Source: Flammeovirgaceae bacterium (GTDB taxonomy: Bacteria > Bacteroidota > Bacteroidia > Cytophagales > Cyclobacteriaceae). From it: a stretch of DNA of 64,000 nucleotides. Positions 52,851 to 62,719 of the stretch are shown piece by piece. The DNA lies in contig JAJTGQ010000048.1 of the NCBI GenBank assembly GCA_021299455.1, positions 1-64,000 of the forward strand, read 5' to 3'. The notes under the pieces are model-generated. The model was not told the origin of the DNA. It saw only the letters and a list, made by a program, of their open reading frames with translations, and ran no database searches. The translations under genes and the position numbers were made by a program. Position 1 is the first letter of the stretch; each line of letters starts with the position of its first letter.

Positions 52851-54305
52851 CTACACTTGCTTACCAATCAGCGTTCCACCAGTGCAGCTTTCTATCAATA
52901 CATGGACGTATTCGCCTTTCTTTTTATTTCCTCCTGGAAAAACAACTACTTTATTGGCAGAGTTGCGACCCTGAAGATGATCAGTAGATTTCTTAGAGGT
53001 TCCTTCAACAAGAACCTTCTGGATTTTTCCAATATCCAAAAGATTTCTTCTCAGGGACAAGCGACTTTGCATTTTGATGATTTCATCCAGTCTTCTCTTT
53101 TTTACTTCGAGAGGCACATCATCAGGGAACTTTTTGGCTGCCAAGGTTCCGGGCCGTTCTGAATAATGGAACATATACGAATAATCGTAACCCACTAATT
53201 CCATGAGCGAAAGGGTGTCTTGATGCTCTTCTTCATTTTCTGAACAAAAGCCAGTGATCATGTCTGAAGAAAGTCCACAGTCATTTCCGAGTATTTCTCT
53301 GATTTTTGCAACACGCTGGAGATACCATTCTCGGGTGTAGCCACGATTCATCATTTCCAATATTCGACTATTGCCGCTTTGCACGGGCAAGTGAATGTAG
53401 TCGCAAATGTTCTCATACCTAGCGATGGTGTACAATACTTCGTCTGTGATATCTTTAGGATGAGACGTGGAGAAACGAACCCGCAAATCAGGATTTATTT
53501 TCGCAACTAGTTCTAACAGATTGGCAAAATTGACAATAGAGTCAACTTCTTTTTTCTCTAAACGTGCTTTATTGTTTTCGACTTCGCTCCATTTGTAAGA
53601 ATCTACATTTTGCCCCAGCAAAGTGACTTCTCTGAAGCCACGATTGAAAAGATCAGTAGCTTCCTCCACGATAGACTGTGGATCGCGACTTCTTTCCCTG
53701 CCTCGCGTGAAGGGTACCACACAGAAAGAGCACATGTTGTCACATCCTCTCATGATAGAGATAAATGCGCTCACTCCATTCGAGTTCAATCTTACTGGGC
53801 TTATATCCGCATAAGTTTCTTCGCGTGATAGAAAAGTGTTGACGGCTTTATCGCCCTCATCTACCTGGCCAATTAACTGCGGAAGATCTCTGTACGCATC
53901 CGGACCGGCAACGAGGTCAACAATTTTTTCCTCTTCTAGCAGCTTTGTCTTTAATCGCTCGGCCATACAGCCGAGCACTCCAACTACCAGTTCTGGCTTT
54001 TTCTTTTTGAGGCCATTGATGTGGGTGAGCCGGTGACGAACCGTTTGCTCAGCTTTCTCGCGGATTGAGCAAGTGTTTAGAAATACGAGATCTGCTTGGT
54101 TGATGTCTGATGTTGTATCAAACCCTTCTTTTTGCAAAATTGAAGCAACTATCTCACTGTCAGAAAAATTCATTTGACAGCCATAACTCTCTATATAAAG
54201 TTTTCTTGATTTTCCGGTATTTTGATCAAGCGACACCCGTATGGTTTCAGGGAGTTCTGTATCTGTTGGAGATAGGAAATCGATATTTTCAATCAATTTG
54301 TTCAT
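52851..54305 (-). CDS. miaB: tRNA-2-methylthio-N6-dimethylallyladenosine synthase
   Basis: 484 aa. N-terminal methylthiotransferase domain with the three cluster cysteines in [21 protein letters not shown] and GCMAERLK. The radical-SAM triad is [16 protein letters not shown], and there is a C-terminal TRAM domain (about 420-480). It adds a methylthio group to i6A37 of tRNAs using two Fe-S clusters. The N-terminus is about 30 aa longer than in E. coli, as usual for the phylum. A TAAATTTG -7 element lies 20 bp upstream. Confidence 0.97.
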   Translation of the reverse strand: MNKLIENIDFLSPTDTELPETIRVSLDQNTGKSRKLYIESYGCQMNFSDSEIVASILQKEGFDTTSDINQADLVFLNTCSIREKAEQTVRHRLTHINGLKKKKPELVVGVLGCMAERLKTKLLEEEKIVDLVAGPDAYRDLPQLIGQVDEGDKAVNTFLSREETYADISPVRLNSNGVSAFISIMRGCDNMCSFCVVPFTRGRERSRDPQSIVEEATDLFNRGFREVTLLGQNVDSYKWSEVENNKARLEKKEVDSIVNFANLLELVAKINPDLRVRFSTSHPKDITDEVLYTIARYENICDYIHLPVQSGNSRILEMMNRGYTREWYLQRVAKIREILGNDCGLSSDMITGFCSENEEEHQDTLSLMELVGYDYSYMFHYSERPGTLAAKKFPDDVPLEVKKRRLDEIIKMQSRLSLRRNLLDIGKIQKVLVEGTSKKSTDHLQGRNSANKVVVFPGGNKKKGEYVHVLIESCTGGTLIGKQV

Positions 54306-54324
54306 TTGTTGATTTCTTTCGTTA

Positions 54325-54332
54325 CAAATTTA
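54325..54332 (-). promoter_or_regulatory. miaB -7 promoter element TAAATTTG
   Basis: An exact TAnnTTTG match on the minus strand about 20 bp before the miaB ATG at 54305. The -33 part is not obvious. Confidence 0.45.
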
Positions 54333-54371
54333 GCATTAATTAGAGTAATCGTGACATCTTGTCAGTAGGAT

Positions 54372-54402
54372 TTTGTGGTCTTAATAGATTCTTTTAATCT
54401 TG
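54372..54402 (+). promoter_or_regulatory. Promoter of the carbonic anhydrase gene, TTTG-N19-TAATCTTG
   Basis: TTTG at 54372-54375, then 19 bases, then TAATCTTG, a 7/8 match to TAnnTTTG with ideal spacing. The expected start is near 54408, leaving a leader of about 17 nt before the ATG at 54425. Confidence 0.55.
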
Positions 54403-54424
54403 AGGTAGCTTAGTTTACAGAGAT

Positions 54425-54949
54425 ATGGCAATTGTTAAGTCGGTTAGAGGATTTACTCCCCAATTTGGAGCGAACTGCTTTTTGGCAGACAATGCTGTGG
54501 TAGTTGGTGAAGTGGTAATGGGAGACGAATGCACGGTTTGGTTCAACGCGGTGGTGCGAGGCGATGTCCATTCAATTACCATTGGAAATCGATCCAATAT
54601 TCAAGACGGTGCAGTCATTCATTGCACTTATCAGAAAGCAAAGACGATCATTGGCAATAATGTTTCGATTGCGCACAACGCGGTGGTACATGGTTGCACG
54701 ATCGAGGACAACGTTTTGATTGGCATGGGGGCGATTGTGATGGACGATGCGATCATCGGATCGGGTTCTGTAATAGCAGCTGGCGCGATTGTTCTTCCCG
54801 GAACGAGAGTAGAGCCGGGCAGCGTTTTCGCGGGCATCCCTGCAAAGAGAATCAAAGAGGTAGGTGAGGAGATGAAAATGGTGATTGAACGCACGGCCAA
54901 AAACTATCCGATGTATGCAGAATGGTACAAAGATGAAAACCAAAAATAG
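54425..54949 (+). CDS. Gamma-class carbonic anhydrase-like hexapeptide protein
   Basis: 174 aa, left-handed beta-helix. Family stretches: NAVVVGEVVMGDECTVWFNAVVRGDV, RSNIQDGAVIHCTYQKAKTIIGNNVSIAHNAVVHGC and VLIGMGAIVMDDAIIGSGSVIAAGA. His residues suited to metal binding are present (IHC, AHN, VHG). These proteins (YrdA/PaaY group) bind Zn/Fe; carbonic anhydrase activity is not certain for every member. Six bases separate it from the next ORF, so the two form an operon. Confidence 0.93.
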   Translation: MAIVKSVRGFTPQFGANCFLADNAVVVGEVVMGDECTVWFNAVVRGDVHSITIGNRSNIQDGAVIHCTYQKAKTIIGNNVSIAHNAVVHGCTIEDNVLIGMGAIVMDDAIIGSGSVIAAGAIVLPGTRVEPGSVFAGIPAKRIKEVGEEMKMVIERTAKNYPMYAEWYKDENQK

Positions 54950-54955
54950 CGCAAA

Positions 54956-55495
54956 ATGAATGAAGGATTTGATCCCGTTGTAATTGCGGAGTTTCAGTCG
55001 AAACTTGACAGTGCAGGAAAGAAATTTTTGCCTGTCGATGAACATAACAATTCGGAAGAATTTTTTCACTTTCGTTTTCTCGGCCATTATCAAAGTAAAA
55101 GAGTCATTTATGATGCCGTGTTGACCACCCTTCGCTTAGAGCATGAAAGTGAGTTGTATGAATTGGCGGAAAGTATCACAGCCGAGCGTTTTCCCAGGTG
55201 GAATAGAGATGAGTCTTTGACAGAGACAACTACTCTGGAAGAGGCCACCCTTCAGGAGGAGGTCGGTCTGCATATGGCGGAGGTGATTTTAGGCTTGCAA
55301 GAGGAGGGGGCGATTAAAGTAAAAGAGTATCTTGACATAGATGAAGACGGTGATTTTGGAGTAAGCCTCGATGTCGGGCTTCAGGTCGAGCGAATTTCTG
55401 CGTCAGTCATCGAGAAATTTATCGATCAGTTTACAACAAGTAAACTGGTGCTTGACGAGACTCTTTATTCCTTTCAATTGGACGAAGAAGATTAG
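54956..55495 (+). CDS. Acidic conserved protein of unknown function
   Basis: 179 aa, cytosolic, strongly acidic, with Glu-rich helices (ETTTLEEATLQEEVGLHMAEVILGLQEEGAIKVKEYLDIDEDGDFGVSLD) and an acidic end (FQLDEED). No motif I can name. It follows the carbonic-anhydrase-like gene by six bases on the same message, and I would guess it is restricted to this phylum. No signal peptide or membrane segment. Confidence 0.8.
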   Translation: MNEGFDPVVIAEFQSKLDSAGKKFLPVDEHNNSEEFFHFRFLGHYQSKRVIYDAVLTTLRLEHESELYELAESITAERFPRWNRDESLTETTTLEEATLQEEVGLHMAEVILGLQEEGAIKVKEYLDIDEDGDFGVSLDVGLQVERISASVIEKFIDQFTTSKLVLDETLYSFQLDEED

Positions 55496-55518
55496 GCCTT
55501 GGTAGCGAATGTTTTTGT

Positions 55519-55548
55519 TTTGCACTGTACCCTTTCTGTTTATATTTG
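55519..55548 (+). promoter_or_regulatory. Promoter of the OmpH-like gene, TTTG-N18-TATATTTG
   Basis: TTTG at 55519-55522 and an exact -7 element TATATTTG at 55541-55548, spaced by 18 bases. The start point is expected near 55555, about 20 nt before the ATG at 55576. Confidence 0.6.
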
Positions 55549-55575
55549 CAGCCTTAAAACCAAATTCAAGCTAAA

Positions 55576-56187
55576 ATGAAAAATGTTCCCATCGCGCTGA
55601 GCGGTATTTCACTGGTTGCAGTTGCGATCTTATTCTATTTGCACTTTTCTACTTCACCTACGAGTTCACAACCGACTTTCGTGCCGGCTGGAGATTTGAA
55701 GATTGCCTACATCAATTCAGATTCTGTTCTTAAGCATTATGATTACTACAAAGAAGTTAGAGTTCGTTTTGAAGCCAAAGGAAAGAAATTAGACCAAGAC
55801 CTTCAAAACAGAGCTCAGTCGCTGCAAAGCGAAATTGGTGCCTACCAGCGCAATATCAGTACAATGACAATTGGCCAGGCAAAAGCGGTGGAAGAGGATC
55901 TTGGAAAAAAGCAACAAAATTTTCGCCTTTATCAGCAGAGTATAGAACAAGACTTGGCAAATGAGCAGGCAAAAGTAAATGCTGAATTGTATGGTAACAT
56001 CACTACATTCCTGAAAAAATATGGCGCTGAAAAAGGATTGCAAGCAGTTCTAAAATTTGACACCTCTAGTGATCTTTTATACGGAAGTGCAGGTATCGAC
56101 ATCACCGAGGATGTGGTGAAAGGACTGAACGAGGCATTCCAATTGAGTCAAACTGTTAAAAAAGATTCGGTTGATGCGAAGAAATAA
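55576..56187 (+). CDS. OmpH/Skp-family periplasmic chaperone-like protein
   Basis: 203 aa. An N-terminal hydrophobic segment (IALSGISLVAVAILFYLHF) acts as signal or anchor. The OmpH pattern follows: LKIAYINSDSVLKHYDYYKEVRVRFEAKGKKLDQDLQNRAQSLQSEI, then a long coiled coil and the ending YLLYGSAGIDITEDVVKGLNEAF-like segment. Skp-type proteins hold unfolded outer-membrane proteins. Many Bacteroidota have several copies. No clear cleavage site is seen, so it may stay attached to the inner membrane. Own promoter (55519) and terminator (56206). Confidence 0.9.
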   Translation: MKNVPIALSGISLVAVAILFYLHFSTSPTSSQPTFVPAGDLKIAYINSDSVLKHYDYYKEVRVRFEAKGKKLDQDLQNRAQSLQSEIGAYQRNISTMTIGQAKAVEEDLGKKQQNFRLYQQSIEQDLANEQAKVNAELYGNITTFLKKYGAEKGLQAVLKFDTSSDLLYGSAGIDITEDVVKGLNEAFQLSQTVKKDSVDAKK

Positions 56188-56205
56188 CTTGCTCTTTTTT
56201 GCTTC

Positions 56206-56241
56206 AAAGCCAGTGATCAAAAATGATCTCTGGCTTTTTTG
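56206..56241 (+). terminator. Rho-independent terminator after the OmpH-like gene
   Basis: A 14-bp stem AAAGCCAGTGATCA / TGATCTCTGGCTTT (one T-T mismatch) with an AAAA loop and a T-rich tail. It overlaps the track's TTG start (56239) of the next ORF, which argues against that start. Confidence 0.85.
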
Positions 56242-56271
56242 TTTTTGGCAATTAATGGTAATTTTAGACCT

Positions 56272-59200
56272 GTGTATATAAGAGCTCTTCGCCTTTTGAA
56301 TGTAAAGCCAGAAGAACAGACGAAAGTTGTTCTTATGCTTTCAATGGGTTTTTTCATAGGCATTTTCGTAGCTACTTATCAGGTTACAGCAGAATCGCTT
56401 TTTTTAAATAAGTTAAGTTCTCATCTCAATGAAGCGTTTTTAATTTCAGGTGGCTTGGGCATTGCGATCACTGTAACCTTCTCTTTTTTTCAAAATCGAG
56501 TTCGGTTTTCTGCATTGGTTTTTTTTAGCTTCGTCCTGATTTTTATTTGCACCTCTGCGCTCAATTATTTTTACCATTTCGGAACAGAAAATCTCCAAAA
56601 TCAGATTCTCTTTTTGATGTATTGTCTAGTGGGGCCATTAACGGCTCTGCTGCTTTTGTGTTATTGGGGTTTATTTGCCCGCCTCTTCGATTTTAAACAA
56701 TCGAAACGGATTATCGGATGGATAGATACGGGTCAGTTGTTAGCGATCATTCTTACCAACTTTTTAATTCCCGTGTCAGCCAGGTTTTTTCCAAACACCT
56801 CAGATTATTTGATCGTTTGCGATATCAGCATTATTGGAGCCATTGTTTGTTTGGCAATTGTTGCCATTCAATTTGGATTGGCTAAGAAAGAGTCAAAAAT
56901 CACAAGTGAGGCGAGGCGCGAAACCGGGTTTACAAAGATTTTTAAAGATAAGTACGTTGTTCTGCTTAGCTTCTTTCTCATCACCTCTGTCGTTACACTG
57001 AATTTTAATCAGTTCATATTTCAGAATTTATTGAATGAGCAATATCCCAATCAGCGTGATCTTACAAACTTCTTGGCTTATTTCAATGGAGCCATCTACC
57101 TACTAAGTTTTGCAATGCAGTCGTTTTTTAATGATAGAATTATTACCACTTATGGCTTGCGACTTTCGCTGTTTATTCTTCCGATAGTTACTGGTTTCTT
57201 TGCTGTGGTTTCATTTTTCGCTGCTCTTTTTTTCGGTTTCGATATTGCAAGTCAACCAGATACGTTTATCTATTTCTTTTTGTTCATCGCACTCAGCCGA
57301 CTATTCAATAGTATGTTGAGAGATTCCCTTGAAAACCCCGTGTATAAATTGATGTTTGTTCCGCTCGACAACCGCACAAGGTTTGGCATACAAGTTAAAG
57401 TGGAGGGGATCATAAGTGAATCCGGAAGGATGGTTGCTGGTCTTTTTATATTCGGGTTGTCATTGATCCCCTTTTTTCAACTGGTGTGGATTCCGGTGAT
57501 CATTGCAGGGCTTTGCTTGTGTTATGTGTTGATTATTCAACGTCTGTATGGTGGCTATAAGGCGAAGATCAGATCCAAATTGGAGAACATCGATCACAGC
57601 CAGGAAAAGCTAGATGTTGGATTTGTGAAAGTAATGAACAGACTTGAAAGGCAGTTGGTAGATAGTAAATCGACAAAGGCAGTATTTTCCTTTCGCCTTT
57701 TAGAAAAATTGAATCCTGCACAGGTAGGCGTCTGGATCAATGGATTGATGAAGAATGAAGTGGATAGTGTTCGTGATTATGCGCAGCGAAGAATGAATGA
57801 AGTAAAAGGCCTTTCTGTGTCAGATCAGTATGTGATCCGCGTAGATAAAGACATATCTGGCAGTGATGAAAAAAAGCTATTGAACAAAATTGATTTACAG
57901 GCCATTCTGGCACACGGAGGGGATATCAGTAAACAACGAATCCAGAAACTAGCGAGGTCGGAGCAACCGGATGATAGACAGTATGCCGCTGAGCTTTTGC
58001 TCCATTCATCGGCAGAAGAGAATGTTTCGTTTTTAATAGATCTTTTATCGGATGCTGAACCAAAAGTTAGAAAAACAGCTATTGCCACGAGTGTTAAGAT
58101 CAATAATCCGGAAATAATTATGTCGTTGATCGGGAATCTGGCTAGCCCAATCTACAGCAACCAGGCAATGAGTTCTCTGGTGTTGATTGGTGGCAAGGCG
58201 TTACCCTACCTCGAGATTGCGTTTTATCAATCAGGTCAAAGTACTCAAACGGTTTTGCGTATCGTTCAGGTGATTGGTCGGATTGGTGGTCCGCGCGCGA
58301 AGGATTTATTATGGGGAAAAATAGATTTTCCCGATAAAGTTGTGGTATCACAAGTTCTATTGTCTCTTGGCGAAAGCGGATTTAAAGCCGGGATTTCTCA
58401 AATTACACGAATCAAATATGCAATCGAGAATGACGTGGCAGACATCGCCTGGAATTTGAATGCCATGGAGACAATCGGAAACGGATTGCAAACCTCGCGA
58501 ATCTGGAAAGCACTGGAAGAGGAAGATAGAAATGATATTGATCATATCTATATGCTGCTCGCGATGTTGTACGATACGCGTTCTATTCAGTTGGTAAAAG
58601 AGAATATTGAGAGCGGCACTTCAGAAGGAACGAGTTATGCGCTGGAACTATTGGATGTTTTCCTTTCTGAGCAGCTCAAGTTAAAGATAGTTCCAGTGTT
58701 AGATGAGCTTTCAAATAATGAAAAGATAAATCGCCTGGAGATGTTCTATCCCAAGCTAAAATTGGATAGTAAGTTGACATTAAAGTTTTTATTAAATCGC
58801 GATTTTACCCAAACAAACCGGTGGACAAGAGCGTGTGCTATCGAGCAAATTGGCATTCAAAAAATGGCTGATTTTAAACTTGACCTCATCGCACATTTGT
58901 TTAACCCAGATCGATTGATTCGAGAGATGAGTGGGTGGGCACTTTATGAGATCAACCCCGAAGCTTATGAGATCAACACTAGACGATTAGGGGCCGATGG
59001 AAAACGATGGCTAGACAGATCCGTCATACCGGATGCTCGACTGAAACTCAGACTTTTTGAGAAGATCGTCTTTTTTCAATCATTGGCCATTTTTGAGGGC
59101 GTCTCGGGCTTGGCGCTATCGTTCGTGTCAGATATTTCAAAAGAGCTTCGGTTAGCTGAAAACGAGTTCATGTCTATTGACGAAAAGACGAACAATGATT

Positions 59201-59430
59201 TCTTCATCGTTTACACTGGCACCGTGCAGTATTACGAGAGGGGTGTTTATGAAATGGACTATACCAGCGGCCAATTCATTGGAGAGATTATTGCCCCGGT
59301 TGGATTTGCCAACACCAATATCATCATCGCTAAGAACGACACCATCCTTTTGAAAGTAAACAAAGACGAGTTTTACGAACTAATGGCCGATAACATTAGT
59401 TTGACAGGTCAGATATTGGAATATATTTAA
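56272..59430 (+). CDS. Nucleotide-transporter-like / HEAT / cNMP-fold fusion protein
   Basis: 1052 aa from the GTG at 56272; the track's TTG at 56239 lies in the terminator tail, and no ATG precedes the first membrane helix. Residues 1 to about 440 hold about 11-12 membrane helices resembling the ATP/ADP (Npt/TLC) carrier group or MFS. About 450-930 are helical HEAT-like repeats (DDRQYAAELLLHSSAEENVSFLIDLLSDAEPKVRKTAIATSV). The last about 110 residues form a cyclic-nucleotide-binding-like beta barrel (FFIVYTGTVQYYERGVYEMDYTSGQFIGEIIAP). The phosphate cassette lacks its usual Arg, so ligand binding is doubtful. Substrate unknown; no plant-type or Rickettsia function should be assumed. Confidence 0.82.
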   Translation: MYIRALRLLNVKPEEQTKVVLMLSMGFFIGIFVATYQVTAESLFLNKLSSHLNEAFLISGGLGIAITVTFSFFQNRVRFSALVFFSFVLIFICTSALNYFYHFGTENLQNQILFLMYCLVGPLTALLLLCYWGLFARLFDFKQSKRIIGWIDTGQLLAIILTNFLIPVSARFFPNTSDYLIVCDISIIGAIVCLAIVAIQFGLAKKESKITSEARRETGFTKIFKDKYVVLLSFFLITSVVTLNFNQFIFQNLLNEQYPNQRDLTNFLAYFNGAIYLLSFAMQSFFNDRIITTYGLRLSLFILPIVTGFFAVVSFFAALFFGFDIASQPDTFIYFFLFIALSRLFNSMLRDSLENPVYKLMFVPLDNRTRFGIQVKVEGIISESGRMVAGLFIFGLSLIPFFQLVWIPVIIAGLCLCYVLIIQRLYGGYKAKIRSKLENIDHSQEKLDVGFVKVMNRLERQLVDSKSTKAVFSFRLLEKLNPAQVGVWINGLMKNEVDSVRDYAQRRMNEVKGLSVSDQYVIRVDKDISGSDEKKLLNKIDLQAILAHGGDISKQRIQKLARSEQPDDRQYAAELLLHSSAEENVSFLIDLLSDAEPKVRKTAIATSVKINNPEIIMSLIGNLASPIYSNQAMSSLVLIGGKALPYLEIAFYQSGQSTQTVLRIVQVIGRIGGPRAKDLLWGKIDFPDKVVVSQVLLSLGESGFKAGISQITRIKYAIENDVADIAWNLNAMETIGNGLQTSRIWKALEEEDRNDIDHIYMLLAMLYDTRSIQLVKENIESGTSEGTSYALELLDVFLSEQLKLKIVPVLDELSNNEKINRLEMFYPKLKLDSKLTLKFLLNRDFTQTNRWTRACAIEQIGIQKMADFKLDLIAHLFNPDRLIREMSGWALYEINPEAYEINTRRLGADGKRWLDRSVIPDARLKLRLFEKIVFFQSLAIFEGVSGLALSFVSDISKELRLAENEFMSIDEKTNNDFFIVYTGTVQYYERGVYEMDYTSGQFIGEIIAPVGFANTNIIIAKNDTILLKVNKDEFYELMADNISLTGQILEYI

Positions 59431-59464
59431 TTTTCTCGTATATTTTGACGATTTTTTAAGGGTC

Positions 59465-59486
59465 TGCGAGTTATTCGCAATTTTTT
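59465..59486 (+). terminator. Weak hairpin plus T run between the fusion transporter and STAND genes
   Basis: TGCGA-GTTAT-TCGCA, a 5-bp stem with a 5-base loop, followed by A and six T. Too short to be a strong terminator; it may cause partial read-through from the upstream gene into the STAND gene. Confidence 0.4.
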
Positions 59487-59551
59487 AGACTGTTAATACA
59501 CATAAAACCATAAACTATCATCTTGAAAAATTTTTACTTGATTTGATTTAG

Positions 59552-62500
59552 ATGGTGAACTATCCGCTGCAAGTAGGCGAATCAGAGAACGAAGAATTAA
59601 CTCCGTCTCTGTTTAACGAAAAGTTCGATCCTAATCCCTTTCCGGGATTGCGACCGTTTTCGTTAGATGAGTGCCATCTCTTTTTTGGCAGAGAAGGACA
59701 CGCTGACGAAATTCTCGAAAAACTAGCCCATAACAGAGTTGTTACTGTTCTTGGTTATTCCGGAAGCGGAAAGTCTAGTCTAATGTATTGCGGACTTATC
59801 CCAATGCTGTACGGGGGATTCATGACGCAGAACAGTCCGCTCTGGAAAGTTGTCATCTCAAGACCTGGAAGTGCTCCAATAGAAAATCTAACCGATTCAA
59901 TTATTGCTGTATTGGCAGCTGATGGCAGGTTAGATGAATCTGATATTCAAATTCATAAGGCGGTTATCAGCTCAGTGCTGAGGAGTGGTTCAAATGGGCT
60001 GGTTGAGGTTTGTAATTATATTCGCACGGAGTTAAATGAAAATGTTTTCTTTCTGATTGATCAATTTGAAGAGCTTTTTAAATACAGGGAATCAAAAACC
60101 GAAAATGCTCATAATGAGTCGATTGAATATGTAAATCTAATTTTGAATACAGTCGCCCAGCCCCACTCTTCAGCATACGTTGCGCTGAGTATGCGATCCG
60201 ACTTCATAGGAAATTGTGCTGAGTTTCGAGGTTTGACTGAGCTCGTAAATAGCAGTAATTACCTCGTGCCCCAGATGACACGCGAGCAAAAACGATTGGT
60301 AATAGAGGGGCCAGTGGCAGTGGGAGGCGGTAGAATATCAAAACGTCTGGTGAAGCGGCTTTTAAGTGACATTGGTGACGACCAAGATCAACTTCCTATT
60401 CTTCAACACGCTTTGATGCGGACATGGAACTATTGGTTAGCATACCGAGAGCCGGGCGAGCCAATGGACTTGCGGCATTATAATGCCATCGGGCAAATTT
60501 CGCAGTCTCTTTCACTGCATGCGAACGAAGCCTACGATGAATTGACGACTAATGAACGGATTGTCGCTGAAACACTTTTCAAAGCAATTACTGAAAAATC
60601 ACAAGAGTCACAGGGTACCAGAAGACCATCAAAGATCGGTTTGATTGCCGAACTAGCGGAAGTATCTGAAGGAGAAGTAATCGCTATTGTCGACAAATTT
60701 CGGCAGCCTGGCAGGTCTTTCCTTATGCCAAGTGATCAGGTTGAACTTACCACGGATTCTATCATTGAACTCTCGCACGAGAGTTTAATGCGTATTTGGA
60801 ATCGGCTCAACGGTTGGGTTGATGAGGAGTATGAATCTGCACGCATGTATAAGCGGGTGTCGGAAGCCGCAGCTATGTACCAGATTGGCAAAACCAGCCT
60901 TTGGCGCCCACCCGATCTTCAGTTAGCGCTTAACTGGCAAAAAAAGCAAAACCCCTCACGTGCCTGGGCGCAGCGGTATGACATCGCATTCGAGCGAGCG
61001 ATCGTGTTTTTGGATACCAGCCGGATTACATTTGAGGCCGAGCTTAAGAACCAGGAAATGCTGCAACGAAGAATGTTGCGCAGAGCCCGTATCACAAGCA
61101 TTATTTTAGGCATTGCACTACTGTTTTCTATTGGATTGTTTTTTTATGGGTTGATCAATAAGATACAGGCACAAAAAGAGAAGGAGACGGCACAGCAGGA
61201 GACCAAGAAAGCAGTAGCTGCACGAAAAGATGCGGAAGAACAGCGCTCAATTGCACAAGCTGAAACTAAAAAGGTTTTACAGAAGGAAGAAGAGCTTAGA
61301 CAAAGTGTGGAAAAACTTGAAAGTGCACTTGTGGAAACAAGGCTCGCAAAGGATTTTGCCCAAGCACAATATCTGGAGGCCAAGCGTCAAACAAATTTAG
61401 CAATCGAGTCAAGTATCAAAGAAAGGGCTGCCAACGAGATTGCTCAAGCGAAAACAATCGTTGCGACTCAGGCACTTGAAAAAGCAGATCGCCTCTATTA
61501 TTTAACAGTTGCGCAATCGCTAGAAGCAAAATCGGAAGGTATCGATGACAAAGAGTTGGCAGGACTAACCGCTATGCAGGGCTATTTGTTTCACACGAAA
61601 TACGATGGCCCAAAATATGATCCTTATGTCTTCAGAGGTCTTTATTACTCATTGGCGAAATTGTCTGGCTATAACTACAACGCAGCGAAAATGCCGGGGG
61701 GATTGAAGAACAAAATGTTTGCATTAGCAGTGTCTCAAAAAACAGATAAATTTTACACTACCGGCAATGACGGTCGGATTATGCGAGGTAGTTATGCTGA
61801 TTTAAAAACTGAGGCTCCCTTCTTTTCTAATAAAGGCTATGCCAATAGAGTATTAGCGCTCAGTGTAGATGAAAAATATTTGGTCAACGGAAGTGATTCC
61901 AGCAATGTTGAAATCTTTAACCTGGAGTTTCCTGAAAAGGTTCCAAGAAGAGTAAAAGGGCATCTTGCCGCGATTTCTGACATTAAATTTTTACCGGATA
62001 ATTCCGGTTTCATTTCTGTTTCTTCCGATCGCACAATGCGACTCACAAATCATTTGACAGGCCAAAGCAAAAAAGTTCTTAATTTGCCCTACGAGCTTAA
62101 GTCTATCGATATCAGCCCAGACGGAAATTCGGTAATAGGTGCTTCTACTGCGGGTTCGTTATTATTGATCAGCACAGTTGATTACACGTTTAAGGAAATA
62201 CTAAAAGAATCATCTAGTCGTTTTTTGTCAGTTGCGTTCAATCCTGCACGTCCCAACACGATCGCGTTAGGTTCAGAGATTTTTGGCGAAGGTAAAACAA
62301 TTAGCAAGGGGCTTGTTAGAATAATTGATCTGAATACCCTGAAAATAAAAGAGTTGACGGGGCACAAGGCAGGGGTGATTGACTTGGAGTTTAGTCCTGA
62401 TGGCAAGTTGCTGGCCAGTGCTGGCCTAGACAGAAGGTTACAAATGTGGGTGGTAGATCATGAAGAGGACCTACCTATTGTAATGGACAACAACAATGGC

Positions 62501-62719
62501 AACGTATGGCACGTAGCATTTGCCAACGATTCTAAGTTCTTGATAGCCTCCTGCAATGAAGGCGAAATCAGGGTATATCCTACCGATACCCGCTTGCTGG
62601 CCGACAAGGTTTGTCCGAACCTAAATAGAAATATGACCGTTGAAGAATGGCGCATTTATGTTGGGTCAGACATCAAATATGAGTCCACTTGTAAGAGCTT
62701 GCTAATAAAAGATTTTTAA
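59552..62719 (+). CDS. Membrane-spanning STAND-type NTPase with C-terminal WD40 repeats
   Basis: 1055 aa, no signal peptide. The lead-in NPFPGLRPFSLDECHLFFGRE is typical of the nSTAND1-type NTPases. Walker A GYSGSGKSS is at 68-76, Walker B FFLIDQFEELF at about 165-175, and a winged-helix-like region with RPSKIGLIAELAEVSEGEV lies near 350-380. One membrane segment (ARITSIILGIALLFSIGLFFYGLI, about 513-536) is followed by a Gln/Glu/Ala-rich coiled coil (about 540-640). WD40/YVTN-like blades fill 720 to the end (GHLAAISDIKFLPDNSGFISVSSDRTMRL; GHKAGVIDLEFSPDGKLLASAGLDRRLQMW). NTPase in the cytosol and propeller in the periplasm is the simplest topology. It overlaps the next gene by one base. Confidence 0.88.
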   Translation: MVNYPLQVGESENEELTPSLFNEKFDPNPFPGLRPFSLDECHLFFGREGHADEILEKLAHNRVVTVLGYSGSGKSSLMYCGLIPMLYGGFMTQNSPLWKVVISRPGSAPIENLTDSIIAVLAADGRLDESDIQIHKAVISSVLRSGSNGLVEVCNYIRTELNENVFFLIDQFEELFKYRESKTENAHNESIEYVNLILNTVAQPHSSAYVALSMRSDFIGNCAEFRGLTELVNSSNYLVPQMTREQKRLVIEGPVAVGGGRISKRLVKRLLSDIGDDQDQLPILQHALMRTWNYWLAYREPGEPMDLRHYNAIGQISQSLSLHANEAYDELTTNERIVAETLFKAITEKSQESQGTRRPSKIGLIAELAEVSEGEVIAIVDKFRQPGRSFLMPSDQVELTTDSIIELSHESLMRIWNRLNGWVDEEYESARMYKRVSEAAAMYQIGKTSLWRPPDLQLALNWQKKQNPSRAWAQRYDIAFERAIVFLDTSRITFEAELKNQEMLQRRMLRRARITSIILGIALLFSIGLFFYGLINKIQAQKEKETAQQETKKAVAARKDAEEQRSIAQAETKKVLQKEEELRQSVEKLESALVETRLAKDFAQAQYLEAKRQTNLAIESSIKERAANEIAQAKTIVATQALEKADRLYYLTVAQSLEAKSEGIDDKELAGLTAMQGYLFHTKYDGPKYDPYVFRGLYYSLAKLSGYNYNAAKMPGGLKNKMFALAVSQKTDKFYTTGNDGRIMRGSYADLKTEAPFFSNKGYANRVLALSVDEKYLVNGSDSSNVEIFNLEFPEKVPRRVKGHLAAISDIKFLPDNSGFISVSSDRTMRLTNHLTGQSKKVLNLPYELKSIDISPDGNSVIGASTAGSLLLISTVDYTFKEILKESSSRFLSVAFNPARPNTIALGSEIFGEGKTISKGLVRIIDLNTLKIKELTGHKAGVIDLEFSPDGKLLASAGLDRRLQMWVVDHEEDLPIVMDNNNGNVWHVAFANDSKFLIASCNEGEIRVYPTDTRLLADKVCPNLNRNMTVEEWRIYVGSDIKYESTCKSLLIKDF

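Noticed and set aside
54572-55093. 173-aa minus-strand ORF over the carbonic anhydrase and acidic-protein genes
   Set aside because: It spans the junction of two well-supported plus-strand genes and has no recognisable protein features.
56239-56271. TTG start of the transporter fusion as given in the ORF track
   Set aside because: It lies in the T tail of the strong OmpH-gene terminator; the GTG at 56272 gives a sensible basic leader before the first membrane helix.
59552-62719. Straight call of the STAND protein as an anti-phage (Avs-like) defence gene
   Set aside because: There is no nuclease, TIR or other effector domain; it has a membrane helix and is coupled to outer-membrane proteins, so a defence role is not supported by what is visible.
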